Part shown: piece by piece, positions 9,609 to 17,350 of the stretch
Position numbering within the stretch: position 1 is the stretch's first letter
How the letters are laid out: each line of letters opens with the position of its first letter
DNA from: an uncultured Collinsella sp.
GTDB lineage: Bacteria; Actinomycetota; Coriobacteriia; Coriobacteriales; Coriobacteriaceae
DNA length: 63,287 bases
Direction of reading: 5' to 3'
NCBI GenBank assembly: GCA_902479075.1
Contig: CABSNK010000016.1
Location: 1 to 63,287, forward strand
The notes under the pieces: model-generated
What the model saw: the letters and a program-made list of their open reading frames with translations, nothing else
The model's database searches: none
Told to the model about the DNA's origin: nothing
Made by a program: the position numbers and the translations under genes

Positions 9609-11744
9609 ATGGGGCGCAATAACAAGCATAAGCGTGGAGCTCGCAATAAGCGCGGGCCGGTGCGCAGCGAGCGTCGTCCGAGCCTGACTGGCCGCGTGCA
9701 GCTCCATGAGCACAGTGCCTATGTCATAACCGAAAACGGCGACTACAAGGTCATGGGCCGCGGCAAGCGCGAGATCATGGATGGCGATACCGTTGCCGTG
9801 AGCATTAAGAACAGCCCGCATGGTGAGCGTCGCGCCGTGATTGAGGGCGTCATCGAGCGTGCCGCCATCAACGTGGTGGGTACGTATCAGACGGCCGGCC
9901 CGCTTGGTGTGATCGAGCCGCTCGATTCGCGTCTCAAAGCCGATTTCTTTATTTTGCCCGAGGACACTTCGGCGGAGCGCCTGGGCGTGCGTCCTGGCGA
10001 TGTCGTCGTCGCGCGCATCCTAACGTATCCGACGCGTCTGGAATCGGGCATGGTGACGATCGATCGCCGCATTGGCGGCGATGACGCGCCCGATTTGGGT
10101 GTTCAGTATGTGATGGCGCGTTATGGCTATACCGACAGCTATCCCGAGGCCGCACTTGCCGAGGCCGAGGCGCTTACGCTCGATGTGACCGCAGCGCTTA
10201 AAGACCCGCTTCGTCGTGACCTGCGCGATCGTTTTGTCATCACCATCGACCCGGTTGATGCGCGCGACTTTGACGATGCCATCTCGCTCGAGCGCACGCC
10301 CGAGGGCGGCTATAAGCTGGGCGTGCATATCGCCGACGTTTCGCACTATGTTGCCTGGGACGGGCATATCGACCTGGAGGCCCGCCATCGCACGACGTCG
10401 GTGTACCTTGCCGATCGCGTGCTTCCCATGCTGCCCGAGCGCCTGTCTAATGACCTGTGCTCCCTACGCCCCGATGAGGATCGCCTGGCGTTTACCGTCG
10501 ACATCGAGCTCGACGCGCAGGGCCGTGTGCGTCATTACGACCCCTATCCCAGTGTGATTCGTTCGCGTGTGCGTATGGACTATGACGGCGCCGAGGCGCT
10601 GCTGGTGCGCGCCGGCGCAGTTGAGTATTCCGTGTTGGAGGGCGCTGCGGAGGATGTCGCTGCGGCTGAAGCCTCGCGCGAGGAAGCACTTGAGCGTGGG
10701 CTTGCGTGCGAGGACACCGCTCGCGGCTGTAACGTTGACCTGGCCGATTTCCTGGTCGCCGCAAACGAACTCGCGGAGCTTCGGCGTCGCATACGTCGCG
10801 CACGCGGTTCGGTCGACTTTGATACGGCCGAGATTCGCGCGCTGCTGGATGAGGACGGCGTGCCCGTGCAGATTGTGGCACGCGAGCGCTCCTGCGCAAC
10901 CTCGCTTATCGAGGAGGCAATGCTGCTGGCTAACGAGTGCGTCGCCGAGTGGCTGGCCGACCGCGATATCGAGGCGTGCTATCGCGTGCACGATGACCCC
11001 AGCCCCGACAGTCTGCACGGTGCTGCTGCGGCGCTGGCGCAGCTCGGTATCATCGATGATCGCCGTGCGGCGGGCATTGCCCTGGGAAGTCCTGATGAGT
11101 TGCAGGCGACGGTTGACGCCGCTGCCGGCACGGCTAACGCGCCACTCGTCAACACGCTCCTTTTGCGCAGTATGCAGCGTGCGTTGTATAAGCCTCGCAA
11201 CGAGGGCCACTTTGCGCTCGCCGCGCCGTGCTACTGCCACTTTACAAGCCCCATTCGCCGTTACCCCGATCTGGTGGTGCATCGCGTGCTCAAGCTGCAG
11301 CTGGCATACGAGCAGCTGGGTGGAAAAGACGCCTTAGTGCGTACGCCGAGGCTGATCGGAAAAGGCAGAGAGTCGCTTCCGCGCATCCTGCCGCAAATCT
11401 GCCGCGCGTGCAGCGATGCCGAGCGTGCGGCCGACGCTGCCAGCCATGCGACGCAAAAAATCAAGATTGCGCAGTACTACGAGGACCGCCTGGGCGAGCG
11501 CTATGCCGGAACGGTCTCGTGGGTCAGCAGCATGGGGCTATTCGTGCGTCTCGATCTGACGCAGGTTGAGGGGCTGGTTTCCATTAAGAGCTTGGGTAAC
11601 GAGTGGTTTGAGTTTGATGAGGACGCGCTCACGTTGACGGGTGCCGACACGGGGCGTCGTTTTGAGTTGGGCCAGCGCGTGATTATCGAGGTCTCACGCG
11701 TCAACACTACTCGCGGACATTTGGACTTTAAGCTCATTCATTAA
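9609..11744 (+). CDS. rnr: Ribonuclease R (RNB family 3'-5' exoribonuclease)
   Basis: Processive 3'-5' exonuclease that degrades structured RNA and works with SmpB-tmRNA in RNA quality control. 711 residues: a basic N-terminal tail, cold-shock-like RNA-binding domains to about residue 150, the RNB catalytic domain with DARDFDDA at 217-224 (acidic residues bind Mg), and a C-terminal S1 domain (YAGTVSWVSSMGLFVRLDLTQVEGLVS). The ATG follows AAGGAGG. smpB lies about 4 kb downstream on the same strand, a loose form of the common rnr-smpB link. Confidence 0.96.
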   Translation: MGRNNKHKRGARNKRGPVRSERRPSLTGRVQLHEHSAYVITENGDYKVMGRGKREIMDGDTVAVSIKNSPHGERRAVIEGVIERAAINVVGTYQTAGPLGVIEPLDSRLKADFFILPEDTSAERLGVRPGDVVVARILTYPTRLESGMVTIDRRIGGDDAPDLGVQYVMARYGYTDSYPEAALAEAEALTLDVTAALKDPLRRDLRDRFVITIDPVDARDFDDAISLERTPEGGYKLGVHIADVSHYVAWDGHIDLEARHRTTSVYLADRVLPMLPERLSNDLCSLRPDEDRLAFTVDIELDAQGRVRHYDPYPSVIRSRVRMDYDGAEALLVRAGAVEYSVLEGAAEDVAAAEASREEALERGLACEDTARGCNVDLADFLVAANELAELRRRIRRARGSVDFDTAEIRALLDEDGVPVQIVARERSCATSLIEEAMLLANECVAEWLADRDIEACYRVHDDPSPDSLHGAAAALAQLGIIDDRRAAGIALGSPDELQATVDAAAGTANAPLVNTLLLRSMQRALYKPRNEGHFALAAPCYCHFTSPIRRYPDLVVHRVLKLQLAYEQLGGKDALVRTPRLIGKGRESLPRILPQICRACSDAERAADAASHATQKIKIAQYYEDRLGERYAGTVSWVSSMGLFVRLDLTQVEGLVSIKSLGNEWFEFDEDALTLTGADTGRRFELGQRVIIEVSRVNTTRGHLDFKLIH

Positions 11745-11774
11745 CCGGCACGGAGTGAGTTTCGGCAGAGCGTA

Positions 11775-11803
11775 GAGGGCGGTCTTTCGGGGCCGCCCTC
11801 TTT
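11775..11803 (+). terminator. Terminator of rnr
   Basis: Stem GAGGGCGG / CCGCCCTC around a TCTTTCGGGG loop, followed by TTT. Confidence 0.7.
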
Positions 11804-11878
11804 GCGCGTCTCTTGATTGCCCTGCCATGGGCTCGGCCGCTTCTTCATATGCTTTTGGGAGATAGGACCTACCAATAC

Positions 11879-11903
11879 AAACCTGTCCCTTTTTGGCAGG
11901 TTT
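11879..11903. repeat. Short inverted repeat before the recombinase gene
   Basis: AAACCTG and CAGGTTT arms 11 bases apart, with GTCCC in the loop, ending 19 bases before the recombinase start. It could be an operator, a terminator (no T run), or a small relative of the GTCCC-containing palindromes. Confidence 0.5.
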
Positions 11904-11922
11904 ACGAGAAAGCGGGGATGTT

Positions 11923-12528
11923 GTGGCAACGGTATATGGGATTGCGCGGGTGAGCACGCGCGATCAAAATTTGAATCGCCAGTTGGATGCGCTGAGCGCC
12001 TATGGCGTGGAGCCGGCGAATGTCTTTGCCGACCGTGCGAGCGGTAAGGACTTTGATCGCCCGCGGTATCGGGAATTGCTTCATGCCTTGGCTTCCGGCG
12101 ACGTGTTGGTGGTGCTTTCCATCGATCGGCTGGGTCGAAACTACAGCGAGATACTCGAGGAATGGCGTCGTATAACCAAGGAACTTGGTGCGGCCATCGT
12201 TGTGCTGGACATGCCGTTGCTCGATACGCGTGCGAGAGATTGCGGCGGGTCGGATGTGACCAGCACGCTGATCGCCGATATCGTTTTGCAGCTGCTGAGT
12301 TATGTGGCACAGGTGGAACGAGAGAACATCCACCGTCGTCAGGCGGAGGGAATCGCGGCGGCGCGGGCGCGCGGCGTGCGTTTTGGTCGACCCCGCAAGC
12401 CGTGCCCTCCGCAATTTGAACGAGTGCGCGATATCTATGAGGCGGGCAATATTACCCGGAGTCAGGCGGCAAAGCGTTTAGGTGTGTGCGTGGGGACCTT
12501 CGATCGCTGGATGCGCGAGACGGAGTAG
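11923..12528 (+). CDS. Serine recombinase, resolvase/invertase family
   Basis: A 201-residue small serine recombinase of the Hin/Tn3-resolvase type, which cuts and rejoins DNA through a phosphoserine link. The catalytic serine is S11 in YGIARVSTRDQN. Active-site arginines are carried in VLSIDRLGRNYSE and in the E-helix region (VERENIHRRQAEGI). A C-terminal helix-turn-helix (NITRSQAAKRLGVCVGTFDRW) completes it, so it looks intact. The GTG at 11923 was chosen because GCGGGGA precedes it and the alignment begins there. No transposase or clear recombination site pair lies beside it. Confidence 0.9.
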   Translation: MATVYGIARVSTRDQNLNRQLDALSAYGVEPANVFADRASGKDFDRPRYRELLHALASGDVLVVLSIDRLGRNYSEILEEWRRITKELGAAIVVLDMPLLDTRARDCGGSDVTSTLIADIVLQLLSYVAQVERENIHRRQAEGIAAARARGVRFGRPRKPCPPQFERVRDIYEAGNITRSQAAKRLGVCVGTFDRWMRETE

Positions 12529-12639
12529 GGACACCGCAGCCATCTGGCGCCTTGTTTTGAACATTTGGGATTCCGCTATGGCGACGGTGACATTTGGGGG
12601 TACACTCGCTGCTGCTCAATAACAGACGGAGGTTAGCCC

Positions 12640-13215
12640 TTGGCGCGCGCGAAGCATATAGTCGGATGGATATCGGTTGTCCTGCTTGTCGTGACGCTGG
12701 CGAGTATTTGGATGCTGACGGAGCAGAGCGTGGAGCAGACATCGTCGCTCAGCGAGTCTACCGCGCACGTGGTGGAGGGGCAAAGCGCCAGCGTGCAGCC
12801 CGAGACTGCGGGGGAGACCCAGGCGGGAGATGCCGCCGGGGATGCGGGCTCAGCGGCTGCCGTCGCCCATCCCGATCCGATTGCCCCCGTTCGCATGTGG
12901 ATGGGCATCAACATCCGTCGTGTCGTCCATACCGTAGAGTTCTTCTTTGTTGGGCTGTTTGCCTCGTCGGCGGCGGTGTGCTTGGATAAGCGCATGTTGC
13001 TCACCCGATTGCGGTGTGTGCCCGTCCTGGCCTTTTGCGCCGTATGCTCCGTCGGGGACCAGGTACATAAGATTTTTGTTCCCGGAAGACATTTCGACGT
13101 TATCGACTTAGGCTTTGATGCCGCGGGTTACGTTGTCGCCATGCTGCTGGTGCTGCTGGTGTCAGTGCTGGTTCAGCGCGCGACGTGTCCCATTGGCGCC
13201 CATGCGAGACGTTAA
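12640..13215 (+). CDS. VanZ-like membrane protein
   Basis: 191 residues. An N-terminal membrane segment is followed by a low-complexity stretch of about 55 residues and then three hydrophobic segments carrying the VanZ signature: HTVEFFFVGLFAS and DQVHKIFVPGRHFDVIDLGFDAAG. VanZ family proteins are small membrane proteins, some linked to teicoplanin resistance, most without a known role. The start is TTG at 12640 with GGAGG upstream. The polar loop after the first membrane segment is longer than usual. Confidence 0.75.
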   Translation: MARAKHIVGWISVVLLVVTLASIWMLTEQSVEQTSSLSESTAHVVEGQSASVQPETAGETQAGDAAGDAGSAAAVAHPDPIAPVRMWMGINIRRVVHTVEFFFVGLFASSAAVCLDKRMLLTRLRCVPVLAFCAVCSVGDQVHKIFVPGRHFDVIDLGFDAAGYVVAMLLVLLVSVLVQRATCPIGAHARR

Positions 13216-13337
13216 CCTCAAGATGGAAAACCACGACCGCCTGCACGTCGGCGCTGGCTACAATATCGGCATCGGTCGCAGATGGCCATCGATGCGCTGT
13301 TTGCCAGACACTTGTCTTTTCTAAGAAGGGAATCCCC

Positions 13338-13697
13338 ATGACCGTACTGTTTGTTGAATATCCCAAATGCTCGACGTGTAAAAAGGCCAAGGCCTGGTTG
13401 GACGAGCATGGGGTTGAGTACGTCGATCGCGATATTGTTACAGATAATCCTTCGGCTGAGGAACTTGCGACCTGGATTGCGCGTTCGGGGTTGCCGGTGC
13501 GACGCTTCTTTAACTCGTCGGGTATGAAGTATCGAGAGCTTGGCCTGAAGGCGCGCCTGGACGCGGGGATGACGGATCAGGAATGTTACGAGCTGTTGGC
13601 GACCGACGGCATGCTGGTTAAGCGTCCGCTGCTGGTGGGCGATGACTTTGCGATTCCAGGCTTTAGGGAAGCGGCCTGGGCCGAGGCGCTGCTGTAG
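13338..13697 (+). CDS. ArsC/Spx family thioredoxin-fold protein
   Basis: 119 residues, matching the ArsC-like branch that includes Spx and YffB. The redox motif CSTCKKAK is near the N-terminus (C11 and C14), and the later PVRRFFNSSGMKYRELGLK and GMLVKRPLLVGDDFAIPGF stretches are family hallmarks. The CxxC form resembles Spx, but the conserved RRPII-type loop is VKRPLLV as in glutathione- or thioredoxin-dependent reductases. Its role as regulator or reductase cannot be told from sequence. An AAGGG site precedes the ATG. Confidence 0.85.
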   Translation: MTVLFVEYPKCSTCKKAKAWLDEHGVEYVDRDIVTDNPSAEELATWIARSGLPVRRFFNSSGMKYRELGLKARLDAGMTDQECYELLATDGMLVKRPLLVGDDFAIPGFREAAWAEALL

Positions 13698-13704
13698 CAA
13701 CTGC

Positions 13705-13750
13705 GGAAAGTGCATCCCGTTCTGAGTGCAGATTCCGGGATGCGCTTTCC
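13705..13750. terminator. Bidirectional terminator-like hairpin
   Basis: A 14-bp stem GGAAAGTGCATCCC / GGGATGCGCTTTCC (one wobble) between the rightward ArsC/Spx gene and the leftward gene at 13770. The T tracts are short. Confidence 0.5.
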
Positions 13751-13769
13751 GTCGGCGGGTTCGCTCCGG

Positions 13770-14180
13770 TCAGTCCTCGAACTTTGCCCACTTATGCGGG
13801 TCGTAGATCTTTACCTGTTTGTTGGGCTTGCCGCTCCAGTACTCTTCGTCCATAAAGGGCAGATATGCCTGAATGCCGGGGCAGATGAACGGAATCCGCT
13901 GTCGCTGCAGGCGTTCGCGCTGTCGTCGCCCCAGATGCGTCTCGGATATGACGGTCGGCATGCCGGATAACTTGACGAGGCTCGCCTGGATGCGCTTGAG
14001 GTCGGGGAGCGCCGCGTGCCATGACGTCCGCATAATTAAAAACGAGGCGTGACGGTATTCCGCTTGCATCACCGTGATGGCGGGACGGAGCGTGGGGTGG
14101 ATTTTGTCCCGGTCGGGCCAAGGTCTGGCGGATATCTCGAGGCCCAGGGTCTCCCATAGGTAATCAAGCTCATCATCCAT
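13770..14180 (-). CDS. Hypothetical protein, resembles the N-terminal part of MarR-like Firmicutes/Actinobacteria regulators
   Basis: 136 residues starting at MDDELDYLWE behind GAGGCGAC. The stretch TVISETHLGRRQRERLQRQRIPFICPGIQAYLPFMDEEYW resembles the core of a family often annotated as MarR-type regulators, where an IPFI-PG-Q-YLPF motif precedes a winged helix. Here the protein stops about 25 residues after the motif, so the DNA-binding part appears to be missing. It may be a stand-alone short version or a truncated remnant. The family match is from memory and only moderately sure. Confidence 0.5.
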   Translation of the reverse strand: MDDELDYLWETLGLEISARPWPDRDKIHPTLRPAITVMQAEYRHASFLIMRTSWHAALPDLKRIQASLVKLSGMPTVISETHLGRRQRERLQRQRIPFICPGIQAYLPFMDEEYWSGKPNKQVKIYDPHKWAKFED

Positions 14181-14371
14181 GTCGCCTCGATGTCCGCGCG
14201 ATAATTGGCATCCTGATTGTGTCACTATTGACGGTGACCAGAATGCAGCAATCTGCCAACGGTAATTACGGTGCGCTTACGGCATTTTGCCCCTTGCATG
14301 CGGTCTGGCTTCACAGGTCCTTCATGGGTCGGAGCAAATTGGCCGATTTTCAAAAAAGTTAAAAATGGGGC

Positions 14372-14400
14372 TTGCGTCACCGTAGAACTTCCCGTATATT
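14372..14400 (+). promoter_or_regulatory. Sigma70-type promoter for the tRNA pair
   Basis: TTGCGT, 17-base spacer, TATATT, ending 45 bases before tRNA-Gln. This is the best-matched promoter seen in the window. Confidence 0.6.
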
Positions 14401-14444
14401 TCTTTCTTGCGCAAAGGCACAGCCGAGCGCAGCGATGCAGTCAT

Positions 14445-14518
14445 TGGGATGTCGTCTAATGGCAGGACAGCGGATTCTGGTTCCGTCAATGGGGGTTCGA
14501 CTCCCTCCATCCCAGCCA
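14445..14518 (+). tRNA. tRNA-Gln (anticodon CTG)
   Basis: A 74-nt cloverleaf: acceptor TGGGATG pairs with CATCCCA, anticodon arm GCGGA-TTCTGGT-TCCGT gives anticodon CTG, T-loop TTCGACT, discriminator G and encoded CCA. Confidence 0.95.
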
Positions 14519-14535
14519 TTGCATTTGCTACATAT

Positions 14536-14612
14536 GGCCCGTTCGTCTAGCGGTTTAGGACGCCGCCCTCTCAAGGCGGAGATCACCAGTTCGAATCTGG
14601 TACGGGCTACCA
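14536..14612 (+). tRNA. tRNA-Glu (anticodon CTC)
   Basis: A 77-nt cloverleaf: acceptor GGCCCGT pairs with ACGGGCT (first pair G-T), anticodon arm CCGCC-CTCTCAA-GGCGG gives CTC, T-loop TTCGAAT, encoded CCA. It lies 17 bases after tRNA-Gln and is co-transcribed with it. Confidence 0.95.
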
Positions 14613-14623
14613 CAAAATGAACG

Positions 14624-14653
14624 CCCGGGCCTCGCAAGAGACCCGGGTTTTGT
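14624..14653 (+). terminator. Terminator of the tRNA operon
   Basis: CCCGGGCCTC-GCAA-GAGACCCGGG stem with one mismatch, followed by TTTTGT. Confidence 0.7.
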
Positions 14654-14707
14654 GTATTGACCGTATATGCGGCGTCTGCCGTGTTTCGCTCAGATCGAGG
14701 AGTAGCC

Positions 14708-15625
14708 ATGGATCTGCCCATCAGCTTGCAAGACATCACGTATGCCGAGAACTATCTGGCGCAGGGCGACCTGGCCACGGCGACGCCGCTGTTGGAGCGT
14801 CTGGTTGAGCTCGCCGAGGAGTATATCGATGCCGAGTGCAAGACGGAGGAGAACCGCCAGTACTTTAGCTTCGACAGCAAGTTTGAGCGTCTGGCCTACC
14901 GCCGCGTGGAAAAGGATCCGCGCGAGCTGGTGCAGGTCGAGGTGCCCTTTGATCGCCTGTATTCCGACATGGCGTATGCCTACATTCGCCAGCAGGATTA
15001 TGTGAGTGCTCGCAACGCCTTGATGCAGGCCGTGCGCTGGGACCCCATGAACTGCAACTACCGCCTGGATCTGGCCGAGCTGTTCCGTGCGCTCGAGGAC
15101 AAGCAGGAGTGGGCATCGCTTTCGTTTTCGGTGCTAGAGCGTGCGAGCGACGGCAAGTGCGCCGCCCGCGCCTACGCCAACTTGGGCCAGTATTTCCTTG
15201 AGCCCGAGACCGAGAACGTCTCGGCGGCTGTGGGTTGCGCGCGTCTGGCGCTGCGCTTGGCCCCTGGCGACGCGCATACGACGCGCCTGCTCAACAAGAT
15301 CCATACTGCCTATCCGGATGCCGCCGATGAGAGCGACGACCACGTGATGGGCGAGCTGAGCCTGCAAGGCGTGCCGACCTCGCCTTCGGCCGAGATTGCC
15401 ATCTGCCTGATCATGTGTGCGACCGATGCTGCAAGCGACGGCGACAAGCAGGAGGCGACGCGCCTGACGGTCCGTGCCCGCGACCTGGTGGGCGAGGAGG
15501 CATGCGCGGCGATCATTAAGCTGGTGCGCGAGAGCGATGCCGAGCTCAACGCCGAGCGCAAGGCAAAGCGCGCAGGCGCCGACAAGGGAGCCGACGGCGT
15601 CAAGGAGGCCGGCGATGCCCAGTAA
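14708..15625 (+). CDS. TPR-repeat protein of unknown role, upstream of smpB
   Basis: 305 residues, rich in helix-forming TPR-like segments: AENYLAQGDLATATPLLERLV, YSDMAYAYIRQQDYVSARNALMQAVRWDP and ARAYANLGQYFLEPETENVSAAVGCARLALRLAPGD. The C-terminal 30 residues are charged and Lys/Ala-rich. No enzyme motif is present. The start is the ATG at 14708 with GAGGAG upstream. Its 3' end overlaps smpB by 11 bases, so the two are coupled. Confidence 0.75.
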   Translation: MDLPISLQDITYAENYLAQGDLATATPLLERLVELAEEYIDAECKTEENRQYFSFDSKFERLAYRRVEKDPRELVQVEVPFDRLYSDMAYAYIRQQDYVSARNALMQAVRWDPMNCNYRLDLAELFRALEDKQEWASLSFSVLERASDGKCAARAYANLGQYFLEPETENVSAAVGCARLALRLAPGDAHTTRLLNKIHTAYPDAADESDDHVMGELSLQGVPTSPSAEIAICLIMCATDAASDGDKQEATRLTVRARDLVGEEACAAIIKLVRESDAELNAERKAKRAGADKGADGVKEAGDAQ

Positions 15626-16085
15626 GCGCGAACGCAAGCTCATTTCCAAGAATCGTTCGGCGCATCACGAGTACTTTATCGACGAGACGTTCGAATGCGG
15701 CATTGAGTTGAGCGGTACCGAGGTCAAGTCGATTCGCGAGCGCGCCTGTCAGATCACTGACACCTTTGCGCTGATTCGCGGCGGCGAGTGCTGGCTGGTG
15801 GGCCTGCACATTCACCCCTACAGCCACGGTGGCGTGTGGAACCGTGACCCCGATCGCCGTCGCCGTCTGCTGCTGCATCGCAAGGAGATTGATTTTCTTG
15901 ACGGCAAACTGCGCAACCGCGGCTATGCGCTGGTGCCGTTGGAGCTCTACTTTAATACCGATGGTCGCGTAAAGTTGCTGTTGGGCCTGGGCCGCGGCAA
16001 AAAGCTCTACGATAAGCGCGAAGACATGGCCAAGCGCGACGTTCAGCGCGAAATCGATCGCGCGCTCAAGGAGCGCAACCGCTAG
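15615..16085 (+). CDS. smpB: SsrA (tmRNA)-binding protein SmpB
   Basis: 156 residues. SmpB brings tmRNA to stalled ribosomes for trans-translation. The beta-barrel core has EYFIDETFECGIELSGTEVKSIRERACQI, and the C-terminal basic tail (KLYDKREDMAKRDVQREIDRALK) is intact. The start overlaps the TPR gene, with AAGGAGG inside it. No tmRNA gene was recognised nearby. Confidence 0.97.
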   Translation: MPSKRERKLISKNRSAHHEYFIDETFECGIELSGTEVKSIRERACQITDTFALIRGGECWLVGLHIHPYSHGGVWNRDPDRRRRLLLHRKEIDFLDGKLRNRGYALVPLELYFNTDGRVKLLLGLGRGKKLYDKREDMAKRDVQREIDRALKERNR

Positions 16086-16158
16086 GCACGTGGCTTGCTG
16101 GGAGGTGGCCTACTGCGACCGTCTCGCCTTCCTAACCGTTTTGACACCTATGTCTCAA

Positions 16159-16191
16159 AGGCGGCGTCCGGTATGGGCGTCGCCTATTTTT
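16159..16191 (+). terminator. Terminator after smpB
   Basis: An 11-bp stem AGGCGGCGTCC / GGGCGTCGCCT with two wobble pairs, followed by ATTTTT. Confidence 0.75.
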
Positions 16192-16242
16192 ATGGGTACA
16201 TACATCCATGAGGTTCCAACCCGGGTTAGGGGAGTGGTTGTT

Positions 16243-16746
16243 ATGGACAAAACTGCGTTCTTTACGATGCCGAGCGGCCTGTATGTGGTGAGTGCCGCGG
16301 CCGACGGGCTGCGTGCCGGCTGCGTCATCAACACGGCGGTGCAGGTGACGTCCGCGCCGCCGCGAATCTCGGTTGCCGTGAACAAGGAAAATGCCACGTC
16401 TGGTGTTATCGCGTCTGCCAAGGCCTTTGCGCTGACCGTGATCGATCAGACGGCCGATATGCTCTACATTGGCAACTTTGGGTTCCGCACCAGCAGCGAC
16501 TATGACAAGTTTGCCAAGTACGAGACCCGCGAGACGGCTCTTGGCATGCCCTATGTTCCCGAGCACGCGGCGGCCTTGTTTAGCTGCCGTTTGATTGACA
16601 CTGTTGACGTGGGCACACACCTGCTCTTTATTGGCGAGGTCGAGGATGCCGAGGGCCTGAGCGGCGAGACTCCGTTGACCTATGACTACTACCACAAGGT
16701 GCTGAAGGGCAAGACGCCGCCCAAGGCGTCTTCGTACCAAGGGTAG
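16243..16746 (+). CDS. Flavin reductase / flavoredoxin-like FMN-binding protein
   Basis: 167 residues of the flavin-reductase-like split barrel. MDKTAFFTMPSGLYVVSAAADGLRAGCVINTAVQVTSAPPRISVAVNKEN is the typical start, with the FMN-contacting T/S-rich strand, and DYYHKVLKGKTPPKASSYQG is the common C-terminus of flavoredoxin relatives. The start at ATG 16243 has GGGGAG upstream; longer in-frame starts are not conserved. It precedes a rubredoxin-like gene, suggesting an anaerobic electron-transfer pair that may detoxify O2 or peroxide, which is an inference. Confidence 0.85.
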   Translation: MDKTAFFTMPSGLYVVSAAADGLRAGCVINTAVQVTSAPPRISVAVNKENATSGVIASAKAFALTVIDQTADMLYIGNFGFRTSSDYDKFAKYETRETALGMPYVPEHAAALFSCRLIDTVDVGTHLLFIGEVEDAEGLSGETPLTYDYYHKVLKGKTPPKASSYQG

Positions 16747-16763
16747 AAATGCTGCAAAACTAC

Positions 16764-16791
16764 TTGCATAATATTATTGAGAATATATACT
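16764..16791 (+). promoter_or_regulatory. Candidate promoter of the rubredoxin-like gene with an AT-rich palindrome
   Basis: TTGCAT, 16-base spacer, TATACT. A 10-bp palindrome ATAATATTAT lies in the spacer, where a Fur/PerR-type repressor could bind. Confidence 0.4.
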
Positions 16792-16834
16792 AATAAGCAA
16801 GTACACCAGCAGTCACGTTCGAGAGGAGAACATC

Positions 16835-16978
16835 ATGGCTGAGGAGAAGAAGACGTATAGGTTCGTTTGCGTCGTTTGTGGTTACGAGGTTGAGGTCGAT
16901 ACGCCCGAGCTGCCCGAGGATTACGTGTGCCCGGTGTGCGGCGTCGGCCCCGATCAGTTTGAGCTCGTCGAGGAGTAA
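16835..16978 (+). CDS. Small rubredoxin-like protein (47 residues)
   Basis: Two CxxCG knuckles, FVCVVCGYEVEV and DYVCPVCGVGPDQFELVEE, form an FeCys4 site. The loop between them is far shorter than in classic 52-54 residue rubredoxins, resembling the rubredoxin domain of rubrerythrins or desulforedoxin-type proteins. Likely an electron carrier for the upstream flavin reductase or for a peroxide/superoxide reductase elsewhere. GAGAGGAG precedes the ATG. Confidence 0.85.
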   Translation: MAEEKKTYRFVCVVCGYEVEVDTPELPEDYVCPVCGVGPDQFELVEE

Positions 16979-17017
16979 CTCGCAGGCACACGGCGAAAGC
17001 CGAACATAGCTCTGTCC

Positions 17018-17054
17018 AAGGGCCCCGGTCGGATATCCCGGCCGGGGCCCTTTT
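17018..17054 (+). terminator. Terminator of the rubredoxin-like gene
   Basis: A 15-bp stem AAGGGCCCCGGTCGG / CCGGCCGGGGCCCTT followed by TT; family A copy 2 starts immediately after the T run. Confidence 0.85.
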
Positions 17055-17137
17055 GATCCCTTGGGGACGGAGGAAAACGGATCACCCGCCACACCGACGA
17101 CACCGGGTGATCCGTTTTCCTCCGTCCCCAAGGGATC
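17055..17137. repeat. Family A palindrome, copy 2
   Basis: GATCCCTTGGGGACGG pairs with CCGTCCCCAAGGGATC; the inner arm AGGAAAACGGATCA is as in copy 1. The TT/AA in the outer stem replaces TA/TA of copy 1, a paired change. It begins at the T run of the preceding terminator. Confidence 0.9.
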
Positions 17138-17185
17138 ACGGCTGCTGTTAGCCGATCCTGTCTGTTGTGAGTCCGGCCGACTGTT

Positions 17186-17323
17186 TGTCTCAATCTGTAA
17201 CATATGGCGGCTCAAAACGGGTCTACGTGTTTCTGATTGAGACAAACGGAGCTGTCCCTCGGAATGATCTCGATCTGTAACATCTAGACATCAAAAGCGT
17301 GTCTAGATGTTACAGATCGAGAC
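17186..17323. repeat. Family C array, two units
   Basis: Unit starts (TCTC) at 17188 and 17268, exactly 80 bp apart; right arms at 17228 and 17308. Unit 2 is a perfect 23-bp inverted repeat (17268-17290 with 17300-17322). The right arm of unit 1 is decayed (TTTCTG for TTACAG). It lies between the rubredoxin gene and the 3' end of mntH. Confidence 0.9.
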
Positions 17324-17350
17324 GTTTGCCTGGGTAGGTGCCCCGCCCCA

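Noticed and set aside
11879..12640. Invertible DNA switch beside the serine recombinase
   Set aside because: The only nearby inverted repeat has a loop of 11 bases, too short for an invertible promoter; no second matching site was found close by.
15615..16243. tmRNA gene next to smpB
   Set aside because: No alanyl-tRNA-like ends or tag reading frame were seen; the gap only holds a terminator.
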